From positions 1-64,000 of the forward strand of contig NZ_JAOQJN010000011.1 of NCBI RefSeq assembly GCF_025567085.1: DNA of 64,000 bases, written 5' to 3'. The DNA is from Bovifimicola ammoniilytica. Lineage in GTDB: Bacteria > Bacillota > Clostridia > Lachnospirales > Lachnospiraceae. Below the pieces are notes generated by a model, which saw only the letters and a list, made by a program, of their open reading frames with translations, was not told the DNA's origin and made no database searches. The translations under genes were made by a program, and so were the position numbers. This document shows, piece after piece, positions 23,379 to 32,773 of the stretch (positions within the stretch are counted from its first letter, which is position 1; every line of letters starts with the position of its first letter).

Positions 23379-24974
23379 TTATTCCATCATTTCAGAAGTA
23401 TTTTCTTCTAAATGTTTATAATTACTTCCATAGAAAGTCTCTGGTTCTGTTCCGTTAACAACTTCAGCATATGCAGATACTTCGTGTTCATCGACAAATA
23501 GTTCTTCACTTCTTGCATCAACAGTTTGTCCAATTTTCAAACGGTATACAGAAACTGAACCATCATTAACCTTGAATGTTCCGAAGCCATCTTCATCAAT
23601 TACTACATTTTCAGCTATATTTCTAAGTGCATCTACAAATGTAAGTCCTGCAAAATGTTTTCCGACATACATCTTCTTACTACCACCCTTTTCAACTGTC
23701 ATTAAAACTGCCAGACCTGAATTCTTATATTCATCGACACCTTCTAAAGTCCAGCCTACAATCTTATCATCATCAAAATAATCGTGTAATCTTCCGTAGG
23801 CATTATAGGTTCTTAATTTAAGCAAGGTTTTCAAATCTTTAACAGGCTTTATCTTATCATGTGGTATTCCGTAGAAATCACCATAGAATACACATGGATA
23901 TCCCTCATTTCGAAGTAAAATAAGTGAATACGCATGTGGTTTAAACCATTCAAGTACGAAAGACTCCAAAGCCTGACCATACTGTGTATCATGATTATCT
24001 ACAAAAGTGACTGATAAGTCAGGTCTTGAACTTAATAATGTGTTCTTAAGGATATATCTCATATCAAAATAACCATTACTTCTTGATGCATGATACATAT
24101 TAAAATGCAATGGAACATCAAATAATGAAAGTGTTGATTCAGTTTTCTCAATATATCTTTCCAGAATAGGTAATTCCGCATTCCAATATTCACCAACCGC
24201 AAATATCGGTTTATTAAATTCTTTTCTAAGGCTTGTCAGCCAATTCTTATAGAAATTGAAGTCAATATGCTTAACAGCATCTAATCTGAAGCCATCAACA
24301 CCAGTGAATTCAAAATACCATTTTCCCCATCTGTCTAATTCTTCTACCACTTCCTCGTCACTCATATCTAAGTCAACGCCCATAAGATAATCATAGTTAC
24401 CAAATTCACCATCAACATCACTATCCCATTCTTTACCAATGAATCTATAGATGCCATTTTCCTGACTTTTAGCATCATAGTCTGTTCCATGAAAATTCGT
24501 CCAGTCCCATTTGAAATTAGAATATTTACCATTTCGTCCCGGAAACGTGAATTTAGTCCATACAGTAATCTTTTTTTTACCCTGAATCTCTACATTTCTA
24601 TCATTTTCATCATAACCATATGCAAAGATACGCTCTTTTTCATCTGCACCCATTCGATGACCTAATACAACATCAGCTAACACTTCTATATTATTCTGTT
24701 GCAAAGTTCTAACAGCCTCAAGATACTCATCTTTAGTTCCGTATTTAGTAGGTATAGTGCTTTTCTGGTTAAATTCACCTAAATCATACAAGTCATAAAC
24801 TGCATATCCTACATCATTTATGCCACTTGCACCTTTATATGCCGGTGGTAACCATACCGATGTAATCCCGGCTGCTTTTAATACAGGAGCTTCTTTTGCT
24901 ACTCTCTTCCAATGTGATGCGTCAGGTTTTAAGTACCATTCAAAATCCTGCATCATCGTTTTATTTCTATCCAT
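23379..24974 (-). CDS. cytoplasmic alpha-amylase (GH13)
   Basis: 531-aa GH13 enzyme without a signal peptide, so it acts on internal glycogen or imported maltodextrins. Catalytic residues are Asp232 (GVDGFRLDAVKHID), Glu262 (VGEYWN) and Asp329 (FVDNHDTQ). The N-terminal MMQDFEWYLK and WLPPAYKG segments are those of the bacterial liquefying type (GH13_5). Region I reads DVVLGHRMGADE, with Gly where Asn is usual (DVVxNH). Glycogen synthase at 28 kb suggests a glycogen-cycling context. ATG start; the 115-bp spacer from birA holds only a 14-codon frame. Confidence 0.93.
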   Translation of the reverse strand: MDRNKTMMQDFEWYLKPDASHWKRVAKEAPVLKAAGITSVWLPPAYKGASGINDVGYAVYDLYDLGEFNQKSTIPTKYGTKDEYLEAVRTLQQNNIEVLADVVLGHRMGADEKERIFAYGYDENDRNVEIQGKKKITVWTKFTFPGRNGKYSNFKWDWTNFHGTDYDAKSQENGIYRFIGKEWDSDVDGEFGNYDYLMGVDLDMSDEEVVEELDRWGKWYFEFTGVDGFRLDAVKHIDFNFYKNWLTSLRKEFNKPIFAVGEYWNAELPILERYIEKTESTLSLFDVPLHFNMYHASRSNGYFDMRYILKNTLLSSRPDLSVTFVDNHDTQYGQALESFVLEWFKPHAYSLILLRNEGYPCVFYGDFYGIPHDKIKPVKDLKTLLKLRTYNAYGRLHDYFDDDKIVGWTLEGVDEYKNSGLAVLMTVEKGGSKKMYVGKHFAGLTFVDALRNIAENVVIDEDGFGTFKVNDGSVSVYRLKIGQTVDARSEELFVDEHEVSAYAEVVNGTEPETFYGSNYKHLEENTSEMME

Positions 24975-25038
24975 AACGAAAACCTTTCTTTAAATCATTA
25001 TAATTTAATTCATATATAATCTGTTATTTAATAATTTT

Positions 25039-25083
25039 TTAATAAGCTACTAATGCATTATCGATTTCTTTATCAAATGACAT
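25039..25083 (-). other. 14-codon open frame between birA and the amylase gene
   Basis: Minus-strand ATG at 25083 to TAA at 25039, encoding MSFDKEIDNALVAY. It begins 7 nt after the birA stop. The SD is weak. It could be a leader peptide, a remnant or chance; conservation unknown. Confidence 0.2.
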
Positions 25084-25089
25084 AATGTA

Positions 25090-26082
25090 TTAATCCATAG
25101 GTCTTACTGAAACTTCGCCTGTAGACAGTTTTTCTATTCTTCCGTCACTGTGTTCGACTACAAGTGCCGCAGTATTATCATCAATATCTTTAACTAAAAG
25201 TTGTTCTTTTGGTTCTTTGTCTTTTATGTATACATATTTACCTATAAGCATTGATTTCTCTTTGTATTTATCCATAAATTTGTGTTTTTCTAAATGCTTG
25301 TAATATTTATATATATTTGACAATACTTCGGAAGTTATCCTTGAACGGAGATTTTCTATTTCATACTCTGCACCATCCATAAAACCTGCCGCTATATTTC
25401 TTATATCCTCCGGGAATTCATCTTTAGGTGTTTTTAAATTAATTCCAATTCCTAAAACTGCATAGTCAAGTTTACCATTCTCTAAGTTCAGTGATGCTTC
25501 TGTAAGAATACCGCATACCTTTTTACCATTGCAATACACATCATTAACCCATTTGATTTCTGTTTTGACATTAGTCAATTTCTCGATTGCTTCTGAAACA
25601 GCTACTGCGGCCATTGTTGTAATAAATAATGCTTCTGTTGATATAACCTCAGGTTTTAATAAAATACTCATATATATTCCACTATTCGATGGCGAATAGA
25701 AATTCCTGTTAAGTCTGCCTCTTCCATTAGTCTGTTCTTCTGCGACTAATATTTTCCATTCTTTTGCACCTTCTGAAGCCATCTTCTTGAGAACTGCATT
25801 AGTTGATGTTATTGTCTTATAGACTTCTATATCAGCTTTATCACGTAATTCCTTATTCAGATTTTTATTTATCTCTTCTCTTATAATAACATCGCTATTT
25901 TCTAACATACAATATCCCTTGTTATTTATTCCAACTATATTATAACCCTCTTTTGTAAGTGTCTTTACAGCTTTCCATACAGCACTTCTGCTAACATCTA
26001 ATTCTTTAGCTATTTCTTCTCCTGAGAAATGTTGTCCTTTATTATTTTCTAAAATTTTTAAAACGTTATCTTTTACACTCAT
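25090..26082 (-). CDS. birA: bifunctional biotin ligase / biotin operon repressor
   Basis: 330-aa BirA with an N-terminal winged helix (about 1-60; ELDVSRSAVWKAVKTLTKEGY recognition region), a central ligase domain with GRGRLNRNFYSPSNSGIYMS and KWVNDVYCNGKKVCGILTE, and a C-terminal SH3-like domain. It biotinylates carboxylase BCCP domains and, in family members with the HTH, represses biotin genes. No biotin genes or clear BirA operator are in this window. It is divergent from the DUF1292 gene across 282 bp of AT-rich DNA in which I see no confident element. Confidence 0.95.
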   Translation of the reverse strand: MSVKDNVLKILENNKGQHFSGEEIAKELDVSRSAVWKAVKTLTKEGYNIVGINNKGYCMLENSDVIIREEINKNLNKELRDKADIEVYKTITSTNAVLKKMASEGAKEWKILVAEEQTNGRGRLNRNFYSPSNSGIYMSILLKPEVISTEALFITTMAAVAVSEAIEKLTNVKTEIKWVNDVYCNGKKVCGILTEASLNLENGKLDYAVLGIGINLKTPKDEFPEDIRNIAAGFMDGAEYEIENLRSRITSEVLSNIYKYYKHLEKHKFMDKYKEKSMLIGKYVYIKDKEPKEQLLVKDIDDNTAALVVEHSDGRIEKLSTGEVSVRPMD

Positions 26083-26364
26083 TTTTACACCAATCCTTAT
26101 GTATTAAAATAATCGATTTTACTATTTCTGTATTTTACACCAAATCAACAAGTTTTTAAAGCCTTTTAAACTTAATTTGTTATTTAGGCTATCAAATCTT
26201 ATAAATACTTCTTTAGTCGATTTTTTTCGTGTTTATACGACACTTTATATATTATGAAAATTATCTGTGGCTTAGTATATTTTATATTGCATTTTATAAT
26301 ACTATCTGTTAAAGTATCAAAAGAAGATGTTTTCTTCTTAATAATATTGAAGTGAGGTTTGTAA

Positions 26365-26694
26365 ATGAACGATTTAGAAAATCAGGAATTAGAAAATGAT
26401 GAGGAAGCTACTGTTACTCTTGAACTTGATGATGGTACAAGTGTTGAATGTGCTGTTCTTACTATTTTCCCTGTAGGAGAAAATGATTATATCGCACTTC
26501 TTCCACTTGAAGGCGAAGCTGCTGAAGAGGGTGAAGTATATTTATATAAATATATGGAATCAGAAGAAGGCGAACCATCTTTAGACAATATCTTAGATGA
26601 TGATGAATATGAAGCAGTTGCGGATGCTTTTGACGAACTATTAGATTCTCAGGAATATGATGAATTAATTCCTGAAGATGAACTCGATGACTAA
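26365..26694 (+). CDS. DUF1292-domain acidic protein
   Basis: 109-aa strongly acidic protein (MNDLENQELENDEEATVTLELDDGT onward, quoted by its start MNDLENQELENDEEAT). The DUF1292 core (VTLELDDGTSVECAVLTIF, then EVYLYKYM) spans about 16-75, followed by a Glu/Asp helix. Family members are small Firmicute proteins of unknown function, often near nucleic-acid genes. GAGG is 7 nt before the ATG. It is monocistronic with a strong terminator, and high expression is plausible. Confidence 0.88.
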   Translation: MNDLENQELENDEEATVTLELDDGTSVECAVLTIFPVGENDYIALLPLEGEAAEEGEVYLYKYMESEEGEPSLDNILDDDEYEAVADAFDELLDSQEYDELIPEDELDD

Positions 26695-26732
26695 TTCCAG
26701 TCCTAAAAATTTTGTACCGTAATTTCAAACTA

Positions 26733-26795
26733 AAGAAGAGTGTCAAAGGTTCAATTCTTATTAAAAGAACCGAACTTTGGCACTCTTCTTTTTTA
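26733..26795 (+). terminator. strong terminator after the DUF1292 gene
   Basis: AAGAAGAGTG (26733-26742) and CACTCTTCTT (26781-26790), continuing inward through TCAAAGGTTC / GAACCGAACTTTG, followed by T6. Confidence 0.9.
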
Positions 26796-26822
26796 TTCTC
26801 TTGTGTTTGTTATTATATATTT

Positions 26823-27401
26823 CTATACCTTAAACTGCAGTATATTATTATCTTCTGATTCAACCTTGCCTTTTGTTGACATATATGCACTTATTGTAAA
26901 GTCAATTGTATAATAGATAAATGCTACAAGTACAATCGCTTTGCCTATCTTAAACGGGATTTTCATTATTCCCATAAATACGACATTCTTAATAAATGCT
27001 GCATCTGCAACGGAATATAAGCCCCACGCAACACAACTCTCTAAGCAGAGTATTCCTTTGTAATTAAATGGTTTATTACTATAATCCCACCATAAACAAC
27101 CAAATACCTTAATCATAATCTTAGCTGTCATAAATTCAACACAGGTTGCAAGACAGGAACCTAAGATAAATATTGTCACATAATGACCTGAGAAGCTTTT
27201 TAAAGCTGTATGTACAAAGATTCCACCAAAGCCATATATCGGACATATCGGTCCATGAATAAAGCCTCTGTTAATAAATTTCTTATTGCAATAAGAAATA
27301 TAGATAGTTTCAACAACCCAACCCATAACACTGTACACTAAAAACCATAACGCGAAATTATAAAAATTTTCTCCAATTCCCGGTACTCTAACGTTCCACA
27401 T
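26823..27401 (-). CDS. PF06541-type integral membrane protein
   Basis: 192-aa protein with about five hydrophobic segments and the hallmark start of this family, GWVVETIYISYCNKKFINRG, then FIHGPICPIYGFGG and WWDYS. It is labelled putative ABC transporter permease (CmpB-like) in domain databases, but no ABC partner is adjacent and the function is unproven. It is last in a probable glgA-HD protein-PF06541 transcript with an 18-bp gap. Confidence 0.8.
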   Translation of the reverse strand: MWNVRVPGIGENFYNFALWFLVYSVMGWVVETIYISYCNKKFINRGFIHGPICPIYGFGGIFVHTALKSFSGHYVTIFILGSCLATCVEFMTAKIMIKVFGCLWWDYSNKPFNYKGILCLESCVAWGLYSVADAAFIKNVVFMGIMKIPFKIGKAIVLVAFIYYTIDFTISAYMSTKGKVESEDNNILQFKV

Positions 27402-27419
27402 ATCTAAATCTCCATATTC

Positions 27420-27989
27420 TTAATGTATTTTTATTGCATTTTCAAAATCAGGCAATTTCTTCTTTATACGATTAACTGTTTCTAAAAAGCCACAATATTT
27501 ATCTACATACATTACAACATAACCCTCCATTGTCTTAGGCGGAATTACTGTAAGCGGCCACATATGTTTAAGAATAATATCTCTTTCAACGTCATTTAGT
27601 TCAAAATATTTATCAGCATTATTAAGTGCTGTACGTGGATGAGTAAAACCATGGAAATGTTCTCCTGTATTCTTGCTGTGTGTATGCCAGTCATACAGGA
27701 ACAAATCATGTAACAAACCACCTCTTGCTGCCGAAATATAATCAAAATTGTAATATTTACATATCTTATAACTTATATAAGATACTGATATGCAATGTTC
27801 TAATGTCGTAGTTGTTCCATGCTGGATATATTTATCCATCTCCTGAAACTTCTCATTATCCATTATATCATAGACACATTCCATATATCTCTTGTCATTA
27901 AGACATTCCTTACCAGTTAACCATTTTTCTGTATTAAGTTTCCTGATAATATCATTTTTTCTGATATCACCATAGATTTCTTTATTCAT
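27420..27989 (-). CDS. HD-domain phosphohydrolase
   Basis: 189-aa protein with an HD metal site: His in LEHCISVSYISY, then GGLLHDLFLYDWH, and the later HMWPL and YVDKYCG segments. This architecture suits a small nucleotide or phosphate-ester hydrolase; the substrate cannot be read from the sequence. It sits 12 bp after glgA and 18 bp before the PF06541 gene. Confidence 0.82.
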   Translation of the reverse strand: MNKEIYGDIRKNDIIRKLNTEKWLTGKECLNDKRYMECVYDIMDNEKFQEMDKYIQHGTTTTLEHCISVSYISYKICKYYNFDYISAARGGLLHDLFLYDWHTHSKNTGEHFHGFTHPRTALNNADKYFELNDVERDIILKHMWPLTVIPPKTMEGYVVMYVDKYCGFLETVNRIKKKLPDFENAIKIH

Positions 27990-28001
27990 CAGAATTCCTT
28001 C

Positions 28002-29447
28002 CTACCAGCCAAGTAACCAATTATAAAGATTTTCATACTTCTTAGCTGAGTTAGCCCAAGAGAAGTCTGCTGCCATAGCTCTGTCTATTAGCTTATTCCA
28101 CTCTCTCTTGTTATTATAATAAATATATTTTGCATAACGGATAATGTCAAGCATTTCGTGAGCATTATAATTCTTGAATGAGAAACCTGTGCCTGTACTT
28201 TCATATTGATTATATGGTTCAACAGTATCCTTAAGACCTCCCGTCTCTCTTACAATCGGAATAGTTCCATATCTTAAACTCATCAACTGGCTGAGTCCAC
28301 AAGGCTCAAATAATGATGGCATTAAAAATGCATCACAAGCAGCATATACTCTGTGTGACATATCTTCTGAATAATAGATATTAGCTGAAACTCTATTGCC
28401 ATACTTCCAATCATAATATCTGAACATATTCTCATATTTCTCTTCACCTGTTCCAAGGATTACAAACTGTACGTCATCTGTACATATCTCATCCATAACG
28501 CAGGCAATTAAATCAAGTCCTTTCTGGTCTGTAAGTCTTGATACAAGACCTATCATAAATTTATCTTTATTAACTTCCAGGCCTAATTGCTCCTGAAGTG
28601 CAAGCTTGTTCTTATATTTCTCTTTTCTGAAATTAATTGCATTATATTTATAAGGTATTCTGTCATCTGTTTCAGGATTATATTCATTATAATCAATACC
28701 ATTTACAATTCCACAAAGTGAATTACTTCTGGCTCTCATTAATCCGTCAAGTCCTTCACCATAAAATGCAGTCTTAATCTCTTCAGCATAGGTCTCACTA
28801 ACTGTTGTAATGAAATCTGCGTATGCAATACCACCTTTCAGGAGATTCGCATCATCATATACCTTAAGTTTATCAGATGTAAAATAATAATCTGAAAGAC
28901 CTGAGTCAGCCTGAATTGTCTTAATATCCCATACACCCTGGAATTTAAGGTTATGTATTGTCATTATTGACTTCATATTCTGATAGAATTCGCCACCTCT
29001 GAAGCTATCTTTCATATATACTGGAACGAGACCTGTCTGCCAGTCGTGACAATGAACAATATCTGGCTTGAATCCTATAACAGGAAGAACAGATAATGCT
29101 GCTCTTGAGAAAAATGCGAATTTCTCTAAGTCATATTTCAAATCACCATAAGGCTTTGGACCACCAAAATATGCCTCATTATCTATAAAATAAAAGGTTA
29201 TTTCATCATAAACTAACTTAAATACGCCAACATATTTACTTCTATATCCTATATCCATATAAAAGTATGAAATAAATTCTAACTTTTCTGTAAAATGCCA
29301 TGGCATACTAAGATATTTTGGCAATATTACACGCACATCAAATTCATTTTTATCAAAGCATTTTGGTAAAGAACCAACTACATCTGCAAGTCCTCCTGTT
29401 TTAATAAAAGGAACTGCCTCTGATGCAACAAACAGTATCTTCTTCAT
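28002..29447 (-). CDS. glgA: glycogen synthase (ADP-glucose type)
   Basis: GT5 enzyme extending alpha-1,4-glucan from ADP-glucose. 481 aa from MKKILFVASEAVPFIKTGG; the KTGGLADVVGSLPK motif near the N-terminus binds the nucleotide sugar and FEPCGLSQL near residue 370 is the retaining-GT motif. The frame opens four codons earlier at a TTG (29459) with a different SD spacing; I prefer ATG 29447 by family alignment. glgC, glgD and glgB are not in the window. Upstream is the spo0A terminator, so it has its own promoter. Confidence 0.95.
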   Translation of the reverse strand: MKKILFVASEAVPFIKTGGLADVVGSLPKCFDKNEFDVRVILPKYLSMPWHFTEKLEFISYFYMDIGYRSKYVGVFKLVYDEITFYFIDNEAYFGGPKPYGDLKYDLEKFAFFSRAALSVLPVIGFKPDIVHCHDWQTGLVPVYMKDSFRGGEFYQNMKSIMTIHNLKFQGVWDIKTIQADSGLSDYYFTSDKLKVYDDANLLKGGIAYADFITTVSETYAEEIKTAFYGEGLDGLMRARSNSLCGIVNGIDYNEYNPETDDRIPYKYNAINFRKEKYKNKLALQEQLGLEVNKDKFMIGLVSRLTDQKGLDLIACVMDEICTDDVQFVILGTGEEKYENMFRYYDWKYGNRVSANIYYSEDMSHRVYAACDAFLMPSLFEPCGLSQLMSLRYGTIPIVRETGGLKDTVEPYNQYESTGTGFSFKNYNAHEMLDIIRYAKYIYYNNKREWNKLIDRAMAADFSWANSAKKYENLYNWLLGW

Positions 29448-29523
29448 ATAAGCAACCAAACCTTTCTACTCTCCCTGCTTTCTTACGCAGGCAAAATGTC
29501 TATTAACATTAATAACGTGGCTC

Positions 29524-29576
29524 AAAAAAAGAGCTATAATAATATTCATATTTACATATAAAGATATTATAACTCA
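29524..29576 (-). terminator. spo0A terminator
   Basis: Minus strand GAGTTATAATATC arm (29563-29575) pairing with the GAATATTATTATAGCTC arm (29531-29547), followed by T7. Confidence 0.75.
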
Positions 29577-29605
29577 TTTTTCATATCATTTAAAGTGTTT
29601 TTTAT

Positions 29606-30403
29606 CTAATTACACTTATATTCTAATCTGATTTTATCAGCTATAAGTGCAATGAATTCTGAATTAGTAGGTTTACCCTTACCATTATTTACAGTATATC
29701 CGAATAATTCATCTATAGTATCCATTTTTCCTCTTGTCCATGCAACTTCTATCGCGTGTCTTATTGCTCTTTCAACTCTGCTTGGCGTAGTATTATTCTT
29801 CTTAGCAATTGTTGGATATAAAATCTTCGTTATCGAATTGAGCATCTCCATGTCATTAATTGACATTATAATTGCATCTCGAAGAAACTGATATCCCTTA
29901 ATATGCGCCGGTACACCTACCTCGTGAATGATATTTGTAACATCACTTTCAAGATTTCTTTCTATGTATTCTTTTTTATTCTCGAATGAATTAATCTTTC
30001 TAGGCTCCAGACTCTTCTTTTTAATACTGTTCTTCATATGCTTTACACGATTTAATACCATCTCATTATCAAATGGTTTCATAATGTAATAACATGCTCC
30101 AAGGTTAAAAGCATCATCTGTTATAGTCTCTCTTCCAACAGCTGATAATACGATAAATGCAGGCTTCTTTTTCATAGTTGAATTCTTATTTATCTTGTCC
30201 ATAACCGCAAGTCCATCAAATTTCGGCATAATTACATCTATTAATGCAACATCAGGTTCCTGTTTAGCAATAACATTAATTGCCTCTTCACCATTTTTTG
30301 CCTTACCAACTACCTCAATCTCTTCATCACTGCTAAGTAAATCGTCTAATATCTGCAAAATTCTTTCATTGTCTTCTGCTATAACAACATTAAGCTTTTC
30401 CAT
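29606..30403 (-). CDS. spo0A: sporulation master regulator Spo0A
   Basis: 265-aa response regulator. The receiver domain (1-125) has phospho-acceptor Asp56 (ALIDVIMP), acidic pair Glu10/Asp11 and the conserved Lys in IMKPF. The Spo0A C-terminal DNA-binding domain (about 150-265) contains GVPAHIKGYQFLRDAI and the recognition region TPSRVERAIRHAIEVAW. Phosphorylated Spo0A binds TGTCGAA boxes and starts sporulation. A tandem pair of such boxes lies upstream (30496-30513), consistent with autoregulation. In many Firmicutes spoIVB is the direct upstream neighbour; here a kinase and a binding protein intervene. Confidence 0.98.
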   Translation of the reverse strand: MEKLNVVIAEDNERILQILDDLLSSDEEIEVVGKAKNGEEAINVIAKQEPDVALIDVIMPKFDGLAVMDKINKNSTMKKKPAFIVLSAVGRETITDDAFNLGACYYIMKPFDNEMVLNRVKHMKNSIKKKSLEPRKINSFENKKEYIERNLESDVTNIIHEVGVPAHIKGYQFLRDAIIMSINDMEMLNSITKILYPTIAKKNNTTPSRVERAIRHAIEVAWTRGKMDTIDELFGYTVNNGKGKPTNSEFIALIADKIRLEYKCN

Positions 30404-30495
30404 TTCCCCTTAATCCTCCTGTTTATTTCTATTTTTTAACATACATTATTATATATTTTCATACAAATTATTGCAACTGAATATCATCGTATAAT

Positions 30496-30513
30496 TTCGA
30501 CACAATTCGACTT
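30496..30513 (-). promoter_or_regulatory. tandem 0A boxes upstream of spo0A
   Basis: Minus-strand TGTCGAA (30496-30502, exact consensus) and AGTCGAA (30507-30513, one mismatch), 11 bp apart on the same face, about 95 bp before spo0A. Confidence 0.55.
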
Positions 30514-30556
30514 TTATGTTTTATCTGTATTTGCCGATATTGTTTTCTAAGACTAT

Positions 30557-32746
30557 TTATATGCTTTCTTTCATTTCACAATAATATTTTCCGATAATCT
30601 CCTTTAACTCAGTTGTGTTAAGAGGTTTTGAAAGATGTCCGTTCATACCCGCTTTAATACTGATTTCAATATCATCTGTATATGCATTGGCGGTCATAGC
30701 AATAATTGGAATGGTCTTAGAATCAGCACGTTCTAACTTTCTGATATAACGTGTTGCATCAAGTCCATTCATGACCGGCATCATTATATCCATTAAGATT
30801 ATGTCAAATTCACCTGTCTCTGATTCGTTGAATATATCAACACATTCTTTACCATTTATGGCTTTCGTTATAATTGCCCCCTCATTTTCAAGCAAGAATT
30901 CTATTATCTCCATATTGATAGCATTATCTTCAACCACTAAAATCTTAGCTCCATTTATTGAATAATGACTAATATTATCCGTTATCTTAGCTGTTTCTTC
31001 AGATGTATTAAGTGCAAATGGGATTGTAATTATAAATTTAGTTCCCTTGCCAAGTTCACTTGTAAATGTGATTGTACCATTCATCTGATCAACTAATTCT
31101 TTTACAATTGCAAGCCCTAAACCCGTTCCTGTATACTTAGGTCTGACAGGAATATCCTCCTGTGCAAATGGTTCAAATGCTTTCCTTTGAAACTCTTTGC
31201 TCATACCGATTCCCGTATCTTCACAGATAAATCTTACATTTACCATTTTATCATCTTTATATACAATAGATCTTTCAAATTTAACCATACCATTTTCATT
31301 GTTATACTTAATGGCATTGCTGATTATATTCTGTAATATCTGCTGTAAATGTAAAGGACTTCCAATAACTAATATATGTTCTTTTCTGTTTTTTCCCCAG
31401 TCTATACTGATTCCACAATCAGATGCCCTTATTTCCAGCATCGGAATAATTGCATCTATTATCTCTTTTATATCAAATGATTTTTCTTCTAATCTAATCT
31501 CACCGGACTCTAATTTATTCATATCCAAAACACTATTAACAAGATCAAGCAAAAAACCTGATGCATCCATAATCTTATTAAGACATTCTATCTGTTTAGC
31601 TTCATTTCCGATATTATGTCTGCTAATTTCAACCATTCCTCGTATTCCATTAATAGGTGTCCTTATGTCATGACTCATTCGCCTGAGAAAATCTGTTTTT
31701 GCACTATTAGCTCTCTTCTCCTGTTCCATTGATTTATAGAGTTGTTTCTGATATTCTTTCAATTGTGCTAAGTTATTATTTGCAATCAAGTAATATATTA
31801 TAGATAAAAGTAATAAAAATATAAGAAAAATAACCAGACTATAGAAAATAACTATTCTTCTTGTTTCAAATACTTTTTTTTCATTAAAAAAAGCAAATAC
31901 CCTATACCCGTTTATTTCAGAACCTCTTCCATACCACGTCTTATTCTCTGTATTTAATTTAATCATTTTGTCTAACTCAATCAGATTATCAATGTTAAAT
32001 ATCTTATAACACATTTCCGTTTTAAGTCCACGTAGCCTTTTAGAATTAGATGCAACAATATTATCTTCATCTGTAACAACAATAATTCCGTTCATTTTAA
32101 TTATACAATCAGCAAATAATGAATCTAAACTATATCCATTATCAGTTTTTGCTAAGTCACAGGCATTATATATAACAACTAATCCATTGGAACTTTCACA
32201 ATAGCATGCTACAAAATCATAGCTTTCACCATCTCTTTTTATACGTGTCATATATGATTTCTGATGATATTTAAGGATATCGCTTACCATTTCACTATGT
32301 ATTAAGTTATACCAGTATTCATAACCTTTATTATCTGTATTAGTTTCCATTACAACATTAAGACTATTATCAATAACCATAGCACCTGTTATATGCTGAT
32401 CATCTATATAATCTTCTAATTCACCAATACCAAATTCACCATCTCGCAATAACGCATTATTTAATTCTGTATTCTTCTCCTGAATAACTATCAGGCTATT
32501 TGTTCTGTCATTTAATACTGTATTCTCATAATTATTAATATTCTTCTCCAAATACAGTATTGTCTTTTTAGAAATTTTGTCTGTCGCTTTCATATCACGA
32601 TTAGTAAGTACAATATATTCTATAAAAATGATTATTACACCAATTAAAATCGCCAGAAAAAATATATTTATCTTCCTACATTTTCTTCTAGAAGCCTGAT
32701 TTATTTCAACATTTAATTCTTTTAACTTTTTACTGCCTTTTCTCAT
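30557..32746 (-). CDS. hybrid sensor histidine kinase (HisKA-HATPase-REC)
   Basis: 729-aa membrane kinase. TM1 spans about 28-47, an extracytoplasmic sensor about 50-295 of Cache-like size, and TM2 about 298-321. HisKA follows with His359 in RRMSHDIRTPIN, then HATPase_c with NIISNAIKYN, DTGIGM and GTGLGLAIVKEL. The C-terminal receiver has the acidic VVEDN, Asp in ILMDIMMPVMNG near 655 and the Lys in SKPL. It encodes no DNA-binding output, so phosphate probably passes onward or the REC is regulatory. It is 27 bp after the solute-binding lipoprotein gene and directly before spo0A, making a Spo0A phosphorelay or a ligand-sensing pair attractive hypotheses. Confidence 0.9.
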   Translation of the reverse strand: MRKGSKKLKELNVEINQASRRKCRKINIFFLAILIGVIIIFIEYIVLTNRDMKATDKISKKTILYLEKNINNYENTVLNDRTNSLIVIQEKNTELNNALLRDGEFGIGELEDYIDDQHITGAMVIDNSLNVVMETNTDNKGYEYWYNLIHSEMVSDILKYHQKSYMTRIKRDGESYDFVACYCESSNGLVVIYNACDLAKTDNGYSLDSLFADCIIKMNGIIVVTDEDNIVASNSKRLRGLKTEMCYKIFNIDNLIELDKMIKLNTENKTWYGRGSEINGYRVFAFFNEKKVFETRRIVIFYSLVIFLIFLLLLSIIYYLIANNNLAQLKEYQKQLYKSMEQEKRANSAKTDFLRRMSHDIRTPINGIRGMVEISRHNIGNEAKQIECLNKIMDASGFLLDLVNSVLDMNKLESGEIRLEEKSFDIKEIIDAIIPMLEIRASDCGISIDWGKNRKEHILVIGSPLHLQQILQNIISNAIKYNNENGMVKFERSIVYKDDKMVNVRFICEDTGIGMSKEFQRKAFEPFAQEDIPVRPKYTGTGLGLAIVKELVDQMNGTITFTSELGKGTKFIITIPFALNTSEETAKITDNISHYSINGAKILVVEDNAINMEIIEFLLENEGAIITKAINGKECVDIFNESETGEFDIILMDIMMPVMNGLDATRYIRKLERADSKTIPIIAMTANAYTDDIEISIKAGMNGHLSKPLNTTELKEIIGKYYCEMKESI

Positions 32747-32773
32747 ATCTTAAATACTCTGTCTTTCCTTAAT

